A stretch of DNA of 64,000 bases from Corynebacterium pseudopelargi (lineage in GTDB: Bacteria > Actinomycetota > Actinomycetes > Mycobacteriales > Mycobacteriaceae), in NCBI RefSeq assembly GCF_003814005.1, contig NZ_CP033898.1, positions 2,232,001-2,296,000 of the forward strand, in the 5' to 3' direction. Positions within the stretch are counted from its first letter, which is position 1, and every line of letters begins with the position of its first letter. This document shows positions 9,064 to 17,560 of the stretch, in pieces. Under the pieces are notes generated by a model, which saw only the letters and a list, made by a program, of their open reading frames with translations, was not told where the DNA came from and did no database searches. The translations under genes and the position numbers were made by a program.

Positions 9064-9744
9064 ATGTTCAGCTCTTTTTTGCTTGTCGACGCCCACGCGC
9101 CCGCCCTCCCAGCGCACCGAGCCCGCCTTGCTGCCTTTGGCCCCATCGCGCAGCTCGACACCAGCCCGCTTCGCACACCTGGCACATGGAACCCCAAGAT
9201 CGCCTGGGATGGCACCCAATGGCAGATCACCATGCGCCCGGCGCGCCCAAGGGCTAGCACCGTGGATATTCACGGCCTGATCCCAGACCAGCGCCGCGCG
9301 CCCACCATCAAGGGCGCAGATATCCCCTGGCTGCAATCCACCCTGGGCTCTGACAGATCCGAGGCGCTGCTGCTTGATAGCGCAGGCCAGGTGATTGAGT
9401 CCACCTTCTCCTGCCCCCTGGTGTTTGATCAACACCGCGTGTGGATGAGCACGCACCCACGGGCATTAAGCTCTACCACCGCCACGGTGATCTGCCCCAT
9501 CCTTCAAGCCATGGGCTTTGAACTGCACCAAAGCCCCAAGGGCTTTCGCCCCGAATGGATCATGCACAAGCCCACGGTGTTACTCAACGCCTTTCATGGG
9601 GTGCGCGAAGTCCAGCACTGGGGCACCAGGCCTGCAGCAAGCACCCCGCTAGATGTAGCTGCACTCAATCAGGCCTTGTGGGCCAGCGCCGAAGATGTAC
9701 GCCTGCTTAGTGGCCGTAGTAGCGGCCAAGGAACTCAGCTTTGA
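9064..9744 (+). CDS. pabC: Aminodeoxychorismate lyase, short form (class IV aminotransferase fold)
   Basis: Predicted to split aminodeoxychorismate into p-aminobenzoate and pyruvate using PLP. At 226 residues it is shorter than typical PabC (about 270). The candidate PLP Lys is K83 in TIKGADIPWL, followed at the right distance by the conserved LLLDSAGQVIEST block. The C-terminal part is weakly conserved. It starts right at the pabAB stop and its last 38 bases overlap the end of tgt on the other strand. Confidence 0.75.
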   Translation: MFSSFLLVDAHAPALPAHRARLAAFGPIAQLDTSPLRTPGTWNPKIAWDGTQWQITMRPARPRASTVDIHGLIPDQRRAPTIKGADIPWLQSTLGSDRSEALLLDSAGQVIESTFSCPLVFDQHRVWMSTHPRALSSTTATVICPILQAMGFELHQSPKGFRPEWIMHKPTVLLNAFHGVREVQHWGTRPAASTPLDVAALNQALWASAEDVRLLSGRSSGQGTQL

Positions 9745-10993
9745 ATTCCTCATAGGTGCCGTTATCAATGCTGGCCCGGATATTGTCTACTAGGCGCACC
9801 ATGAATTCCACGTTGTGCATGGTGCACAGGGTGCCCGCCAAGAACTCCTTGGCCTTGAGCAGGTGGTGCAGGTAGGCACGCGAGTAGTTTTCAGATACAT
9901 AGCCGCCGAACTCCTCGTCGATGCCGGAGAAGTCTCGCTTAAAACGCGCATTCTTTAAATTCAGGCGCCCATCCAAGGTGTACACCCCGCCTCGGCGTGC
10001 CAGGCGCGTAGGTGCTACACAGTCGAAGGTATCGGCACCGGCCTCGATGGCGGTAAAGAGATCATCTGGTTCAGAAATACCCAGCAGGTGCCTTGGCATC
10101 TCTCGCGGCAGCTCATCACAGACCCAGCCCACGATGGTGCCCAAGTTTTCCTTTTCCAGCGCGCCACCAATACCAAAGCCACCAAAACCACGGCGGCCTG
10201 CATCTAGGGCCTCCTGGTGTAAATCGAGCAGCCCGCGGGTGGCTTGCCTGCGCAAATCCTCATACTGGGCGCCCTGCACCACGCCCCACAGCGATTGCTT
10301 GGGGCGGTGCGAACGCTCCTGGGTGAGGCGATCATGCTCGATCAGGCAGCGCCGCGCCCAGCGGTGGGTACGCGCCACGGAGGATTCTTGATAGGCGCGG
10401 GTATCTACCAAGGTGGTCAGCTCATCAAAGGCGAACATGATGTCTGCGCCCAAACCATGCTGGATTTGCATGCTCACCTCCGGGGTGAAGCGGTGCTTGG
10501 AGCCATCGATCACGCTGCGGAAATTCACGCCCTCTTCATCCACATGCGCATAACGATCCTTATGCCGGGCGCGAATGTCTTTTTCTTCCCAGCCTTTGGT
10601 ATCCATCGCCAGTACCTTTTTAAAGCCAACGCCGAGGCTCATCACCTGGAATCCGCCGGAATCGGTGTAGGTAGGGCCGTGCCAATGCTCAAATTCCGCC
10701 AAGCCGCCGGCCTCATCCACCACATCTTGGCCGGGCTGCAAATACAGGTGATAGGCATTCGAAAGAATGGCCTGCGCACCGGTTTGCTTGATCTGCTCCG
10801 GGGTGAGGGTCTTCACCGTGGCCTTGGTTGCCACGGGGATGAAGGCAGGGGTGTGAATATCGCCGTGAGGCGTATGAATCACACCCGTGCGCCCATGCTT
10901 GCCTGGCTGCTGCTGCGCATCGGGCAGCTCGGTGCCAAGCTCAAATGCAATATCTTCGTGCTGTGCTTTCGCTTCACCTTCAGCATTGTTCAT
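9707..10993 (-). CDS. tgt: tRNA-guanine transglycosylase (queuine type), zinc cysteines missing
   Basis: Exchanges guanine at position 34 of GUN tRNAs for queuine or preQ1. The catalytic regions are intact: TDSGGFQVMSLG (general acid Asp) and TFDCVAPTRLARRGG (nucleophile Asp). The structural zinc site is not: where the family has CxCxxC before NYSRAYLHH, this protein reads F362-G-G364-Y-V-S367. The distal His (MHNVEF) remains. Length, 428 residues, is normal to slightly long, with about 30 extra N-terminal residues. It lies 23 bases after the MMPL gene on the same strand. The transporter at the window start suggests salvage of ready-made base. Confidence 0.88.
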   Translation of the reverse strand: MNNAEGEAKAQHEDIAFELGTELPDAQQQPGKHGRTGVIHTPHGDIHTPAFIPVATKATVKTLTPEQIKQTGAQAILSNAYHLYLQPGQDVVDEAGGLAEFEHWHGPTYTDSGGFQVMSLGVGFKKVLAMDTKGWEEKDIRARHKDRYAHVDEEGVNFRSVIDGSKHRFTPEVSMQIQHGLGADIMFAFDELTTLVDTRAYQESSVARTHRWARRCLIEHDRLTQERSHRPKQSLWGVVQGAQYEDLRRQATRGLLDLHQEALDAGRRGFGGFGIGGALEKENLGTIVGWVCDELPREMPRHLLGISEPDDLFTAIEAGADTFDCVAPTRLARRGGVYTLDGRLNLKNARFKRDFSGIDEEFGGYVSENYSRAYLHHLLKAKEFLAGTLCTMHNVEFMVRLVDNIRASIDNGTYEEFKAEFLGRYYGH

Positions 10994-11016
10994 GCAGGCA
11001 ACCTTAGCGCCTCACG

Positions 11017-13419
11017 CTAGGCCTGCACCTTTTCGGTAGCTTTTCGATGTTGCTGCTTTGCCTCATATTCCTTTTCTAGGGCCGTACCCTCGACGTCGAT
11101 ACGCGGCAAAATGGCATTGAGCCAACGTGGCATGTGCCAAGTCCTACGGCCCATCAAGAACATCGCGGCCGGCACAAAGGCCATGCGGATAAAGAAGGCA
11201 TCAAAGAGCACACCGGCGCCGAGCGCAAAGCCGAAGATCTTAATAAAGGGCAAAGGCTGGCCAATGAAGGCCACGAACACCGCGATCATAATCAGTGCCG
11301 CGGCAGTGACCACCCTGGCCGTGGAGCTAAAGCCTTCCACGATGGATTCCTCGACGGGGTTATAGCGGGAATCGCCAAGCTCAGTCTCACTGCCATTTGG
11401 ATGAGCCACATAGTGCTCGCGCATGGCAGAAACCAAGAACACCTGATAATCCATAGCCAAGCCGAAGCACACGCCAATTAAGAAGATCGGCATAAACGCG
11501 ATGATCGGGCCTGGGGTATTTACCAAATCCCACAGGCCTTCCTGCCAGAACAGCACCGTCACACCAAAGGCCGCACCGATAGAAAGCAAGAAGCCCACAC
11601 CAGCGACCACCGGCACCCAGAAACTGCGGAAGATCACCATGAGCAACAAGATGGCCAAGCCCACCACAATGCCCAAATACAGCGGCATCACACCGGCGAG
11701 TCTATTGGTGATGTCCTGCTGGATCGGCACCAAACCAGTAATGCCGGCGCGCACACCCGTGGCATCTTCTACCGCCTGCTCCTTGGTGCGAAGCGTAGAA
11801 ATCATCTGATTCGTGGACTCATCCTCCGGGGTGCTTTCAGGAGTAATGAGCATCTGCGCACCCAAGCCATCCTCAGACACACCAATGATCTGCACATGCT
11901 TCACATCCGGGGTATTGGAGTAATTCTGCACCAGGTACTGGAAGGCAGCATTGGCAGCCGCGCGGTGCCGATCGCCTTCCTGCGCGCGAATCAGCGGCTG
12001 CAGCACAGGAGCATCATCGCGAACCTCATGGGCATCTACGGCCACCAGCATCTGCGAATTAATACCAGGGCCAAAGCCCTCACTGAGCAGCTCCGCAGAT
12101 TTGCGCTGGGTGGTGTCTTTATTGGACTGCGTATCCGAGGGCAAAGAAAGGTGCAGCCTGGTGGCCGGATAGGTCAAGGCACCAAGGCCAATGATGCACA
12201 CCACGATCACCAACGCTGGCACCTTGTGCACAAACTGCACCCAGCGGCGGCCCAGCGACTTCTTCGGAGCCGTGCGGGTACGGCGCCTGCGCCCACCCCG
12301 GCGCGAGCGGAAACCGCGATCACCCAACACACCAAGCAGAGCCGGCACCAAAGTCAGCGACACCAACACCGCCACCAACACCGTAAAGGCCGCGGCATAG
12401 CCCATATAACTTAAGAAGGTAATGCGAGCCACCGCCAAGGCCACCAGGGCAATGATCACGGTAAGGCCCGCGAAAGTCACCGCCGAACCCGCAGTACCAA
12501 CGGCCATACCTGCGGCTTCTTGGTTGCTCATGCGCAGCCGCTCGCGCCGGTAGCGGAACATGATAAACAGCGCGTAGTCAATACCCACGGCCAGGCCAAT
12601 CATCACCGCAAGTGCTGGGGTGGTGTTGTTGAGGTCTACAAAACCCGTGGCCAAGGTGATAGCCAAAGAGCCGATGCCCACGCCAACCACGGCAGTAATC
12701 AGGGGCATACCGGCGGCTAGAAGCGAGCCGAAGGTAAACACCAAAATCACCGCGGCCACCGAGATGCCGATGATCTCCGAGGTAGAGGAAATCGCAATCG
12801 GATCACCAAAACCCGGGCCGCCCGCTTCTACTTGCAGCCCTTGCTCACGCCCCAGCGCTAAGGCCTGATTCACCACATCGCGCTGCTCCTGGGTCACCTC
12901 ACCCGGCATTGGCACATCAATAGAAAAGGTGGTGTAGCCAATGGTTTGATCGGGGCTTAACAAGGCCAAATTATCCGCATCGGCCTTAGCGGTGAGCTCT
13001 GGAAGCCCCTGATTAGTGAGCTGATCGTACACGCCGCGCTGCAGCTCAGGGCCTAAAATGGCGGGGTTGCCAAAACGCTGCGTCTCTGTGATCTCGTGGA
13101 GATTATCGCGGATATAGCCCACCACCTGATCCATAGCCTCAACATTGTGCGGCTCGGTTAAGGTTTGGCCCTCGGGAGCTTTAAACACCAAGTTCACACC
13201 CGTGCCACGCAGAGGATTCCTGGCCTCCGGGAATTGCTCCAAATAAATGTCGGTGGCTTCTTGGGAAGGGGTGTTTTTAATGGCGAAGTTATCCACATAG
13301 GTGCCACCCCAAGTGGCGGCAGCACCACCCATGGCCCCAAGAATCACGAACCACGCAGCGATCACGAACCATTTAGCTCGAAATGACCACGTGCCGATCC
13401 GATACAGCAGCTTTGCCAA
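11017..13419 (-). CDS. MMPL-family (RND) transporter
   Basis: An 800-residue inner membrane protein with the two-fold MMPL layout: a helix, an extracytoplasmic domain, five helices, then the same again. Both halves keep the Asp-Tyr pair of the proton relay (GLAVGIDYALF and GLAMDYQVFL), so it should be driven by the proton gradient. Substrates of corynebacterial homologues include trehalose mycolates and other envelope lipids; which applies here is not visible. The start is a TTG with AGGAG upstream. tgt follows closely, with no obvious functional link. Confidence 0.85.
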   Translation of the reverse strand: MAKLLYRIGTWSFRAKWFVIAAWFVILGAMGGAAATWGGTYVDNFAIKNTPSQEATDIYLEQFPEARNPLRGTGVNLVFKAPEGQTLTEPHNVEAMDQVVGYIRDNLHEITETQRFGNPAILGPELQRGVYDQLTNQGLPELTAKADADNLALLSPDQTIGYTTFSIDVPMPGEVTQEQRDVVNQALALGREQGLQVEAGGPGFGDPIAISSTSEIIGISVAAVILVFTFGSLLAAGMPLITAVVGVGIGSLAITLATGFVDLNNTTPALAVMIGLAVGIDYALFIMFRYRRERLRMSNQEAAGMAVGTAGSAVTFAGLTVIIALVALAVARITFLSYMGYAAAFTVLVAVLVSLTLVPALLGVLGDRGFRSRRGGRRRRTRTAPKKSLGRRWVQFVHKVPALVIVVCIIGLGALTYPATRLHLSLPSDTQSNKDTTQRKSAELLSEGFGPGINSQMLVAVDAHEVRDDAPVLQPLIRAQEGDRHRAAANAAFQYLVQNYSNTPDVKHVQIIGVSEDGLGAQMLITPESTPEDESTNQMISTLRTKEQAVEDATGVRAGITGLVPIQQDITNRLAGVMPLYLGIVVGLAILLLMVIFRSFWVPVVAGVGFLLSIGAAFGVTVLFWQEGLWDLVNTPGPIIAFMPIFLIGVCFGLAMDYQVFLVSAMREHYVAHPNGSETELGDSRYNPVEESIVEGFSSTARVVTAAALIMIAVFVAFIGQPLPFIKIFGFALGAGVLFDAFFIRMAFVPAAMFLMGRRTWHMPRWLNAILPRIDVEGTALEKEYEAKQQHRKATEKVQA

Positions 13420-13483
13420 TGGGTGCTCCTAGAAGAGTGGGGAAATCGGGCTTTAGCTTATCCCAGCTCTAGAATTTGGCACC

Positions 13484-14062
13484 ATGAGCACCAAAACTTT
13501 GCAGGCGCGCGTGCGCCTAATCGTAGGAATCGCCATCGCCTGGAACGTGGTGGAGGCCGCCATCTCCATTTGGGCCGGCCACGAGGCCTCCTCTGCAGCA
13601 CTGATCGGCTTTGGCCTGGACTCCACCGTAGAGGTGCTCTCCGCCGCGGTGGTGGCCTGGCAGTTTTCCGCCCCCGACCCAGAACAGCGCGAAGCAGTAG
13701 CCCTCAAACTCATCGCCGGCTGTTTCTTCCTCCTGGCCTTCTACGTCACCTTCGAGGCCCTCACTTCACAACCCGCCCAGCACTCCACCATCGGCATCAC
13801 CATCACTGCCTTGAGCGCCATCGTGATGCCCGCCCTCGCACTGTGGCAGCGCCGCACCGGCCAAGCACTCGGCTCAGCATCGGTGATTGCCGACTCCAAA
13901 CAGCGCCTCATCTGCGCCATGCTCTCCGTCGCCACCCTCGCCGGATTAGTACTGAACTCGCTTTTTGGCTGGCACTGGGCCGATTCCGTGGCCGCGCTCA
14001 TCATCGCCGCATTCGCCGTGCGCGAAGGCATCGAGGCCCTAAGAGGCGACCCCTGCTGCTAA
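13484..14062 (+). CDS. Cation-efflux-like membrane protein (CDF transmembrane domain only)
   Basis: A 192-residue protein with about six hydrophobic segments. It keeps CDF-like acidic positions (IGFGLDSTVE in one helix, WADSVAAL in a later one) but lacks the C-terminal cytoplasmic domain of full CDF transporters. A metal export role is inferred. It is divergent from the MMPL gene and ends just before repeat array A. The protein ends in Cys-Cys. Confidence 0.7.
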   Translation: MSTKTLQARVRLIVGIAIAWNVVEAAISIWAGHEASSAALIGFGLDSTVEVLSAAVVAWQFSAPDPEQREAVALKLIAGCFFLLAFYVTFEALTSQPAQHSTIGITITALSAIVMPALALWQRRTGQALGSASVIADSKQRLICAMLSVATLAGLVLNSLFGWHWADSVAALIIAAFAVREGIEALRGDPCC

Positions 14063-14205
14063 ATACTGCGCCGTTAGGCCCTCTCGCTTTTCGACGACCC
14101 GCGCCGGAGTTCCCTGCGCCACCAACTGCCCGCCGGCGTCCCCGGCGGACGCGGCTCACCCGCCCGCGCAAATTATTCTCCCGCGCGCCGCGGACAAGAA
14201 TCGAG

Positions 14206-14246
14206 GTGGTGGGGTTGGGGTTGGGGGGGGTTGGGGGAGGTGGGGT
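14206..14246 (+). other. G-quadruplex-type G runs, left of repeat array A
   Basis: The + strand has four or more G runs of 4-8 bases separated by TT or short loops (14211-14237 core). It lies in the gap after the CDF-like gene, 58 bases before the first 70-bp unit. The rest of 14063-14303 has no visible gene. Confidence 0.6.
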
Positions 14247-14303
14247 TGGTAGTTGGCATGTCGATGCTCTTAGGAGGTTTTATGACTGGTTCTGGAACCA
14301 CCC

Positions 14304-14789
14304 GTGCACTTTCCCATGTCAAACCGAACTCGATCCTGGAAATTCTCGCCGAATGACACGGGAAAACGCACACGCGACGGGAATAGTGCCTGGAGCTGAG
14401 GCCAAATGTGCAGTTTCCCATGACAAACCGGGCCTAATCCCGGAAATTTTGGCCAAACGCCACGGGAAAACGCACACCCCGTAGCTATAACGCCCGGCGC
14501 TGAGGCCAAATGTGCACTTTCCCATGACAAACCGCGCCAAAACCTGGAAATCCTGGCCGAATGACACGGGAAAACGCACACGCGACAGGAATAACGCCCG
14601 GTTCTGGAACCAAACGTGCACTTTCCCATGACAAACCGCGCCAAAACCTGGAAATCTCGGCCAAACGCCATGGGAAAACGCACACGCGACAGGAATAACG
14701 CCCGGTTCTGGAACCAAACTTGCACTTTCCCATGTCAAACCGCGCCAAAACCCAGAAAACTTGGCCAAATGCCACGGGAAAACGCACAC
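14304..14789. repeat. Array A: five 70-bp imperfect inverted repeats, exact 104-bp period
   Basis: Units at 14304-14373, 14408-14477, 14512-14581, 14616-14685 and 14720-14789. Each starts with (G/T)TGCA(C/G)TTTCCCATG and ends with CGGGAAAACGCACAC or close variants; the ends can pair over about 12 bp. The 34-base spacers are similar to each other, so this is a tandem repeat rather than a CRISPR. It sits between the convergent CDF-like gene and tRNA-Ser/tadA. Long open frames across it are by-products of the repetition. Confidence 0.9.
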
Positions 14790-14790
14790 A

Positions 14791-14816
14791 CCCCACCCCA
14801 CACCCCACACCCACCC
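14791..14816 (-). other. G-quadruplex-type motif on the minus strand, right of array A
   Basis: Five C runs on the + strand (CCCC, CCCC, CCCC, CCC, CCC) with 1-3 base gaps, beginning two bases after the last unit. Read on the minus strand this is a canonical four-run G motif. Confidence 0.6.
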
Positions 14817-14824
14817 GACAACGC

Positions 14825-14855
14825 AAAAACCTCCCACGCGAGGTGGGAGGTTTTT
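14825..14855. terminator. Hairpin terminator after tRNA-Ser(CGA)
   Basis: CCTCCCAC and GTGGGAGG form a stem flanked by A5 on one side and T5 on the other, so it can act in both directions. It ends the tadA / tRNA-Ser transcript on the minus strand. Confidence 0.8.
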
Positions 14856-14858
14856 ATT

Positions 14859-14949
14859 TGGCGGTAGCGGCGGGATTTGAACCCGCGGTTGGGGGTTACC
14901 CAACACTCGCTTTCGAGGCGAGCACCTTCGGCCGCTCGGACACGCTACC
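14859..14949 (-). tRNA. tRNA-Ser(CGA)
   Basis: Full cloverleaf on the minus strand with acceptor pair GGTAGCG/CGCTACC, a long variable arm as in class II tRNAs, and anticodon loop CTCGAAA (anticodon CGA, reads UCG). The 3' CCA is encoded (14859-14861). It follows tadA on the same strand. Confidence 0.93.
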
Positions 14950-14987
14950 GTCGATCAGCTTATAAAACGCCGGTGCCAAACCTCAAA

Positions 14988-15467
14988 TTAGCTGCGCAGG
15001 CGCTGGAAGAAGGACTCGAGAAGCTCCGCGCACTCAGCTTCGCGCACGCCGCCAAGCACCTCCATGCGGTGCATCACCATGGGGTCGCGGATTACGTCGA
15101 AAACGGAACCACACGCACCCGTCTTAGGTTCAAATGCACCGAAAATGAGACGGCCTAAACGCGCCCCCACCAAAGCCCCGGCGCACATGGTGCAGGGCTC
15201 CAAGGTCACGGCCATGGTGCAGTCGCTGAGTCGCCAACCGTCGCCGGTGTGTCCGAGGGCCTCTTGGATTGCGAGCATTTCTGCGTGGGCCAGGGGGTTT
15301 TGGTCGGCTTCGCGGCGATTCACCCCGCGGCCGATGACTCGCCCCTCAGGATCAAAAATCAGCGCCGCCACGGGCACATCAGAGGAGGGGGTGGTGTTGG
15401 CGTGGTCGAGGGCCATGCCCATGAGGTCGTGGGATTGGGCGCGTAGGGGCGTCGAAAAGCTAGGCAT
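14988..15467 (-). CDS. tadA: tRNA adenosine deaminase
   Basis: Converts A34 to inosine in tRNA-Arg(ACG). The 159-residue protein has the zinc deaminase motifs HAEMLAI (His ligand and catalytic Glu) and EPCTMCAGAL. The open frame continues upstream, but the start at ATG 15467 gives the normal length and overlaps the end of the preceding gene by 8 bases. Two tRNA-Arg(ACG) substrate genes lie at 21.4 and 23.4 kb. Its first codons carry an exact copy of the 13-bp word. Confidence 0.92.
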   Translation of the reverse strand: MPSFSTPLRAQSHDLMGMALDHANTTPSSDVPVAALIFDPEGRVIGRGVNRREADQNPLAHAEMLAIQEALGHTGDGWRLSDCTMAVTLEPCTMCAGALVGARLGRLIFGAFEPKTGACGSVFDVIRDPMVMHRMEVLGGVREAECAELLESFFQRLRS

Positions 15468-15918
15468 CGAGGGCGTCGGCGAACTCGTCTTCCATACCCA
15501 TTTCCTCGGCCAGGCGCTGCAACTGCTCGGAGGCCCACCAGTCGGTCTCATCGCAAATAATGGCCATGACCTGCTCACTTATGCCCAAATCGGCCAGAAT
15601 GTCGAAGTCGCCCTCGGCCCAGGGATCCTCATCAATATCGTCCGTGTCCGCCCCGAGCGTCTCCAGGACCTCGAGCGCAAAATCATCCTCGCTGGCGGCG
15701 GAGGCATCCGAAATGAGCAGACGCACCCCCTTCGGCGTGGGGCGCACGAGCACAAAATAATCATCCTCCACGCACAGCATGGCAAAGGCTGCGGATTCGG
15801 AGCGCAGGTTGCGCACGGCCCGGATGGAGGTGCGAAGGGTGGTGAAATCGTCTTCAAATTCCTTGATCTGCCACGCGCCATCCGCGCGCGTTACCGTCAC
15901 CGCAAAATCCTGCTTCAT
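15460..15918 (-). CDS. tRNA adenosine deaminase-associated protein
   Basis: A 152-residue acidic protein found next to tadA in actinobacteria and named for that position; its function is unknown. It starts at ATG 15918 (MKQDFAVTV) and has no membrane segment or known catalytic motif; the C-terminal third is rich in Glu and Asp. It overlaps tadA by 8 bases, so translation is probably coupled. The longer frame to 15948 has no better start signal. Confidence 0.8.
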   Translation of the reverse strand: MKQDFAVTVTRADGAWQIKEFEDDFTTLRTSIRAVRNLRSESAAFAMLCVEDDYFVLVRPTPKGVRLLISDASAASEDDFALEVLETLGADTDDIDEDPWAEGDFDILADLGISEQVMAIICDETDWWASEQLQRLAEEMGMEDEFADALDA

Positions 15919-15937
15919 ACGCCAAAGGGTAGTCGGA

Positions 15938-16981
15938 ATGTGCCACACTTGTCAGGTGACTTCCTTTCGCATTTCCCGCCCCATCTGCGTTTTAGGACTC
16001 GGCCTCATCGGAGGGTCCCTGCTCCGAGCGCTTGTCGACGCCAACGTCCCCACCTTCGGCTTCAACCGCTCGCCCTCTGGCGCCCGAGCCGCAGCGAAAG
16101 ATGGCTTCGACGTAAGCTCAGACCTCCAAACCACCCTCACCCGCGCCGAAAAAGAAGGCGCCCTCATCGTGCTCGCCACCCCCATGACCGCCGTCGCACC
16201 GCTACTCGACGCAATAGCAGAACACGCCCCCAACTGCGGATTCACCGACGTAGTAAGCGTAAAAGGGCGCGTGCTTGACCAAGTCAAAGAGCGCAACATG
16301 GAAGAACGCTACGTAGGCGGACACCCCATGGCCGGCACCGCCAACAGCGGCTGGGAAGCCTCCGACGCCACCCTCTTCCGCGGCGCCCCATGGGTAGTGA
16401 CCTTCGATTATGCCGAGGAACAACAGGCCCCCAAATCCTGGATCAAACTCTGGACCGACGTGGCCCTCATGGCCCAACTCGTGGGCGCCGAAGTGATCCC
16501 GGCGCGAGCCAAAGTGCACGACCGCGCCGTGGCCCGCATCTCCCACCTGCCACACATCCTCGCCGAAACCCTCGCCATCGTCGGCGACAACGGAGGCGCC
16601 CTCTCACTCTCCCTCGCCGCGGGCAGCTTCCGCGACGGCACCCGCGTCGCCGGCTCCGCCCCCTCCCTGGTGCGCGCCATGTGCGAAACCAACTCCGAAG
16701 CCCTGCTCACCGCCCTCGACGAGGCCATGGTTTTGCTTGCCGACGCCCGCGCCCACCTCGCCGAAACCAACCCCAACCTCGAAGAACTCATCGACGCCGG
16801 CTACCGCTCCCGCATCCGCTACGAAGCCCGCTCCGGCCAACCCTCCGCCGACTCGGTGAGCCCCCTGCAAATCTCATCCCGCCCCGTTTTCCGACTCCAC
16901 CCCGGCGCACCCGGCTGGCTCAACCAGCTCAAACAGGCCGAAAACATCGGCGCCCGCGTCGAGGTGCTCAACATCGCCTAG
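15938..16981 (+). CDS. tyrA: Prephenate dehydrogenase
   Basis: Oxidative decarboxylation of prephenate in tyrosine synthesis. The N-terminus holds a dinucleotide-binding loop (LGLGLIGGS), followed by the family blocks GHPMAGTANSGW and ARISHLPHILAETLA, which contain the substrate-binding His residues. The start may be ATG 15938, with AAGGG upstream, or GTG 15956; both leave the fold intact. It is divergent from the tadA partner gene and convergent with the DUF559 gene across array B. Arogenate specificity cannot be excluded. Confidence 0.85.
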   Translation: MCHTCQVTSFRISRPICVLGLGLIGGSLLRALVDANVPTFGFNRSPSGARAAAKDGFDVSSDLQTTLTRAEKEGALIVLATPMTAVAPLLDAIAEHAPNCGFTDVVSVKGRVLDQVKERNMEERYVGGHPMAGTANSGWEASDATLFRGAPWVVTFDYAEEQQAPKSWIKLWTDVALMAQLVGAEVIPARAKVHDRAVARISHLPHILAETLAIVGDNGGALSLSLAAGSFRDGTRVAGSAPSLVRAMCETNSEALLTALDEAMVLLADARAHLAETNPNLEELIDAGYRSRIRYEARSGQPSADSVSPLQISSRPVFRLHPGAPGWLNQLKQAENIGARVEVLNIA

Positions 16982-17004
16982 GGCCGGGTGGGGGTTGGTG
17001 CCGT

Positions 17005-17030
17005 GGGGTCTGGGGCCCGGGGGCTCGGGG
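17005..17030 (+). other. G-quadruplex-type motif, left of array B
   Basis: GGGG-TCT-GGGG-CCC-GGGGG-CTC-GGGG on the + strand, 24 bases after the tyrA stop and nine bases before the first 70-bp unit. More G runs precede it at 16981-16996. Confidence 0.65.
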
Positions 17031-17038
17031 CCTGTTTT

Positions 17039-17527
17039 GTGCCGTTTCCCATGGCAAACGCTGGGAGTTTCAGGGATTCTGGCCTGATTGACACGGGAAA
17101 GTGCACACCCAGCCAAAAATCAGACCAGTTCCGGCACTCCCCCGTGTCATTTCCCATGACAAACGCTCGGAGTCTCGGGGATTCTGCCCTGATTGACATG
17201 GGAAAGTGCACACCCAAGCGGGTTTAAGCCCGTTTTTGCGCTCCCCTGTGCCGTTTCCCATGACAAACCCCAACAAATCCAGGAATCCTGGCCCGATTGA
17301 CACGGGAAAACGCACACCCAGCCAAGAATCAGTCCAGTTCTGGCACTCCCCCGTGCCGTTTCCCATGGCAAACGCCAACAAATCCGAGGATCCTGGCCCG
17401 ATTGACACGGGAAAACGCACACCCAGGCGGGAATCAACCCAGTTCCGGCACTCCCCCGTGCCACTTCCCATGACAAACGCCGCCAAAACTGGGGATCCTG
17501 CCCTGAATGACATGGGAAAGTGCACAT
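17039..17527. repeat. Array B: five 70-bp imperfect inverted repeats, 104-105 bp period
   Basis: Units at 17039-17108, 17144-17213, 17248-17317, 17353-17422 and 17458-17527. Left ends read GTGCCGTTTCCCATG or close variants; right ends read GACACGGGAAA(G/A)(T/C)GCACA. Spacers are 34-35 bases and related to each other (most end in CACTCCCCC). It lies between the convergent tyrA and DUF559 genes. Confidence 0.9.
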
Positions 17528-17539
17528 CACACCCCCAAC

Positions 17540-17560
17540 GGGGCGGGGGCGGGGGCGGGG
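17540..17560 (+). other. G-quadruplex-type motif, right of array B
   Basis: GGGG-C-GGGGG-C-GGGGG-C-GGGG with single-base loops, 12 bases after the last unit and touching the stop end of the DUF559 gene. Confidence 0.65.

Noticed and set aside
14270..14906. Long open frames with repeated peptides across arrays A, B and C
   Set aside because: They follow from the repeat structure, lack ribosome sites, change frame where the period is 104, and occur in several frames at once.
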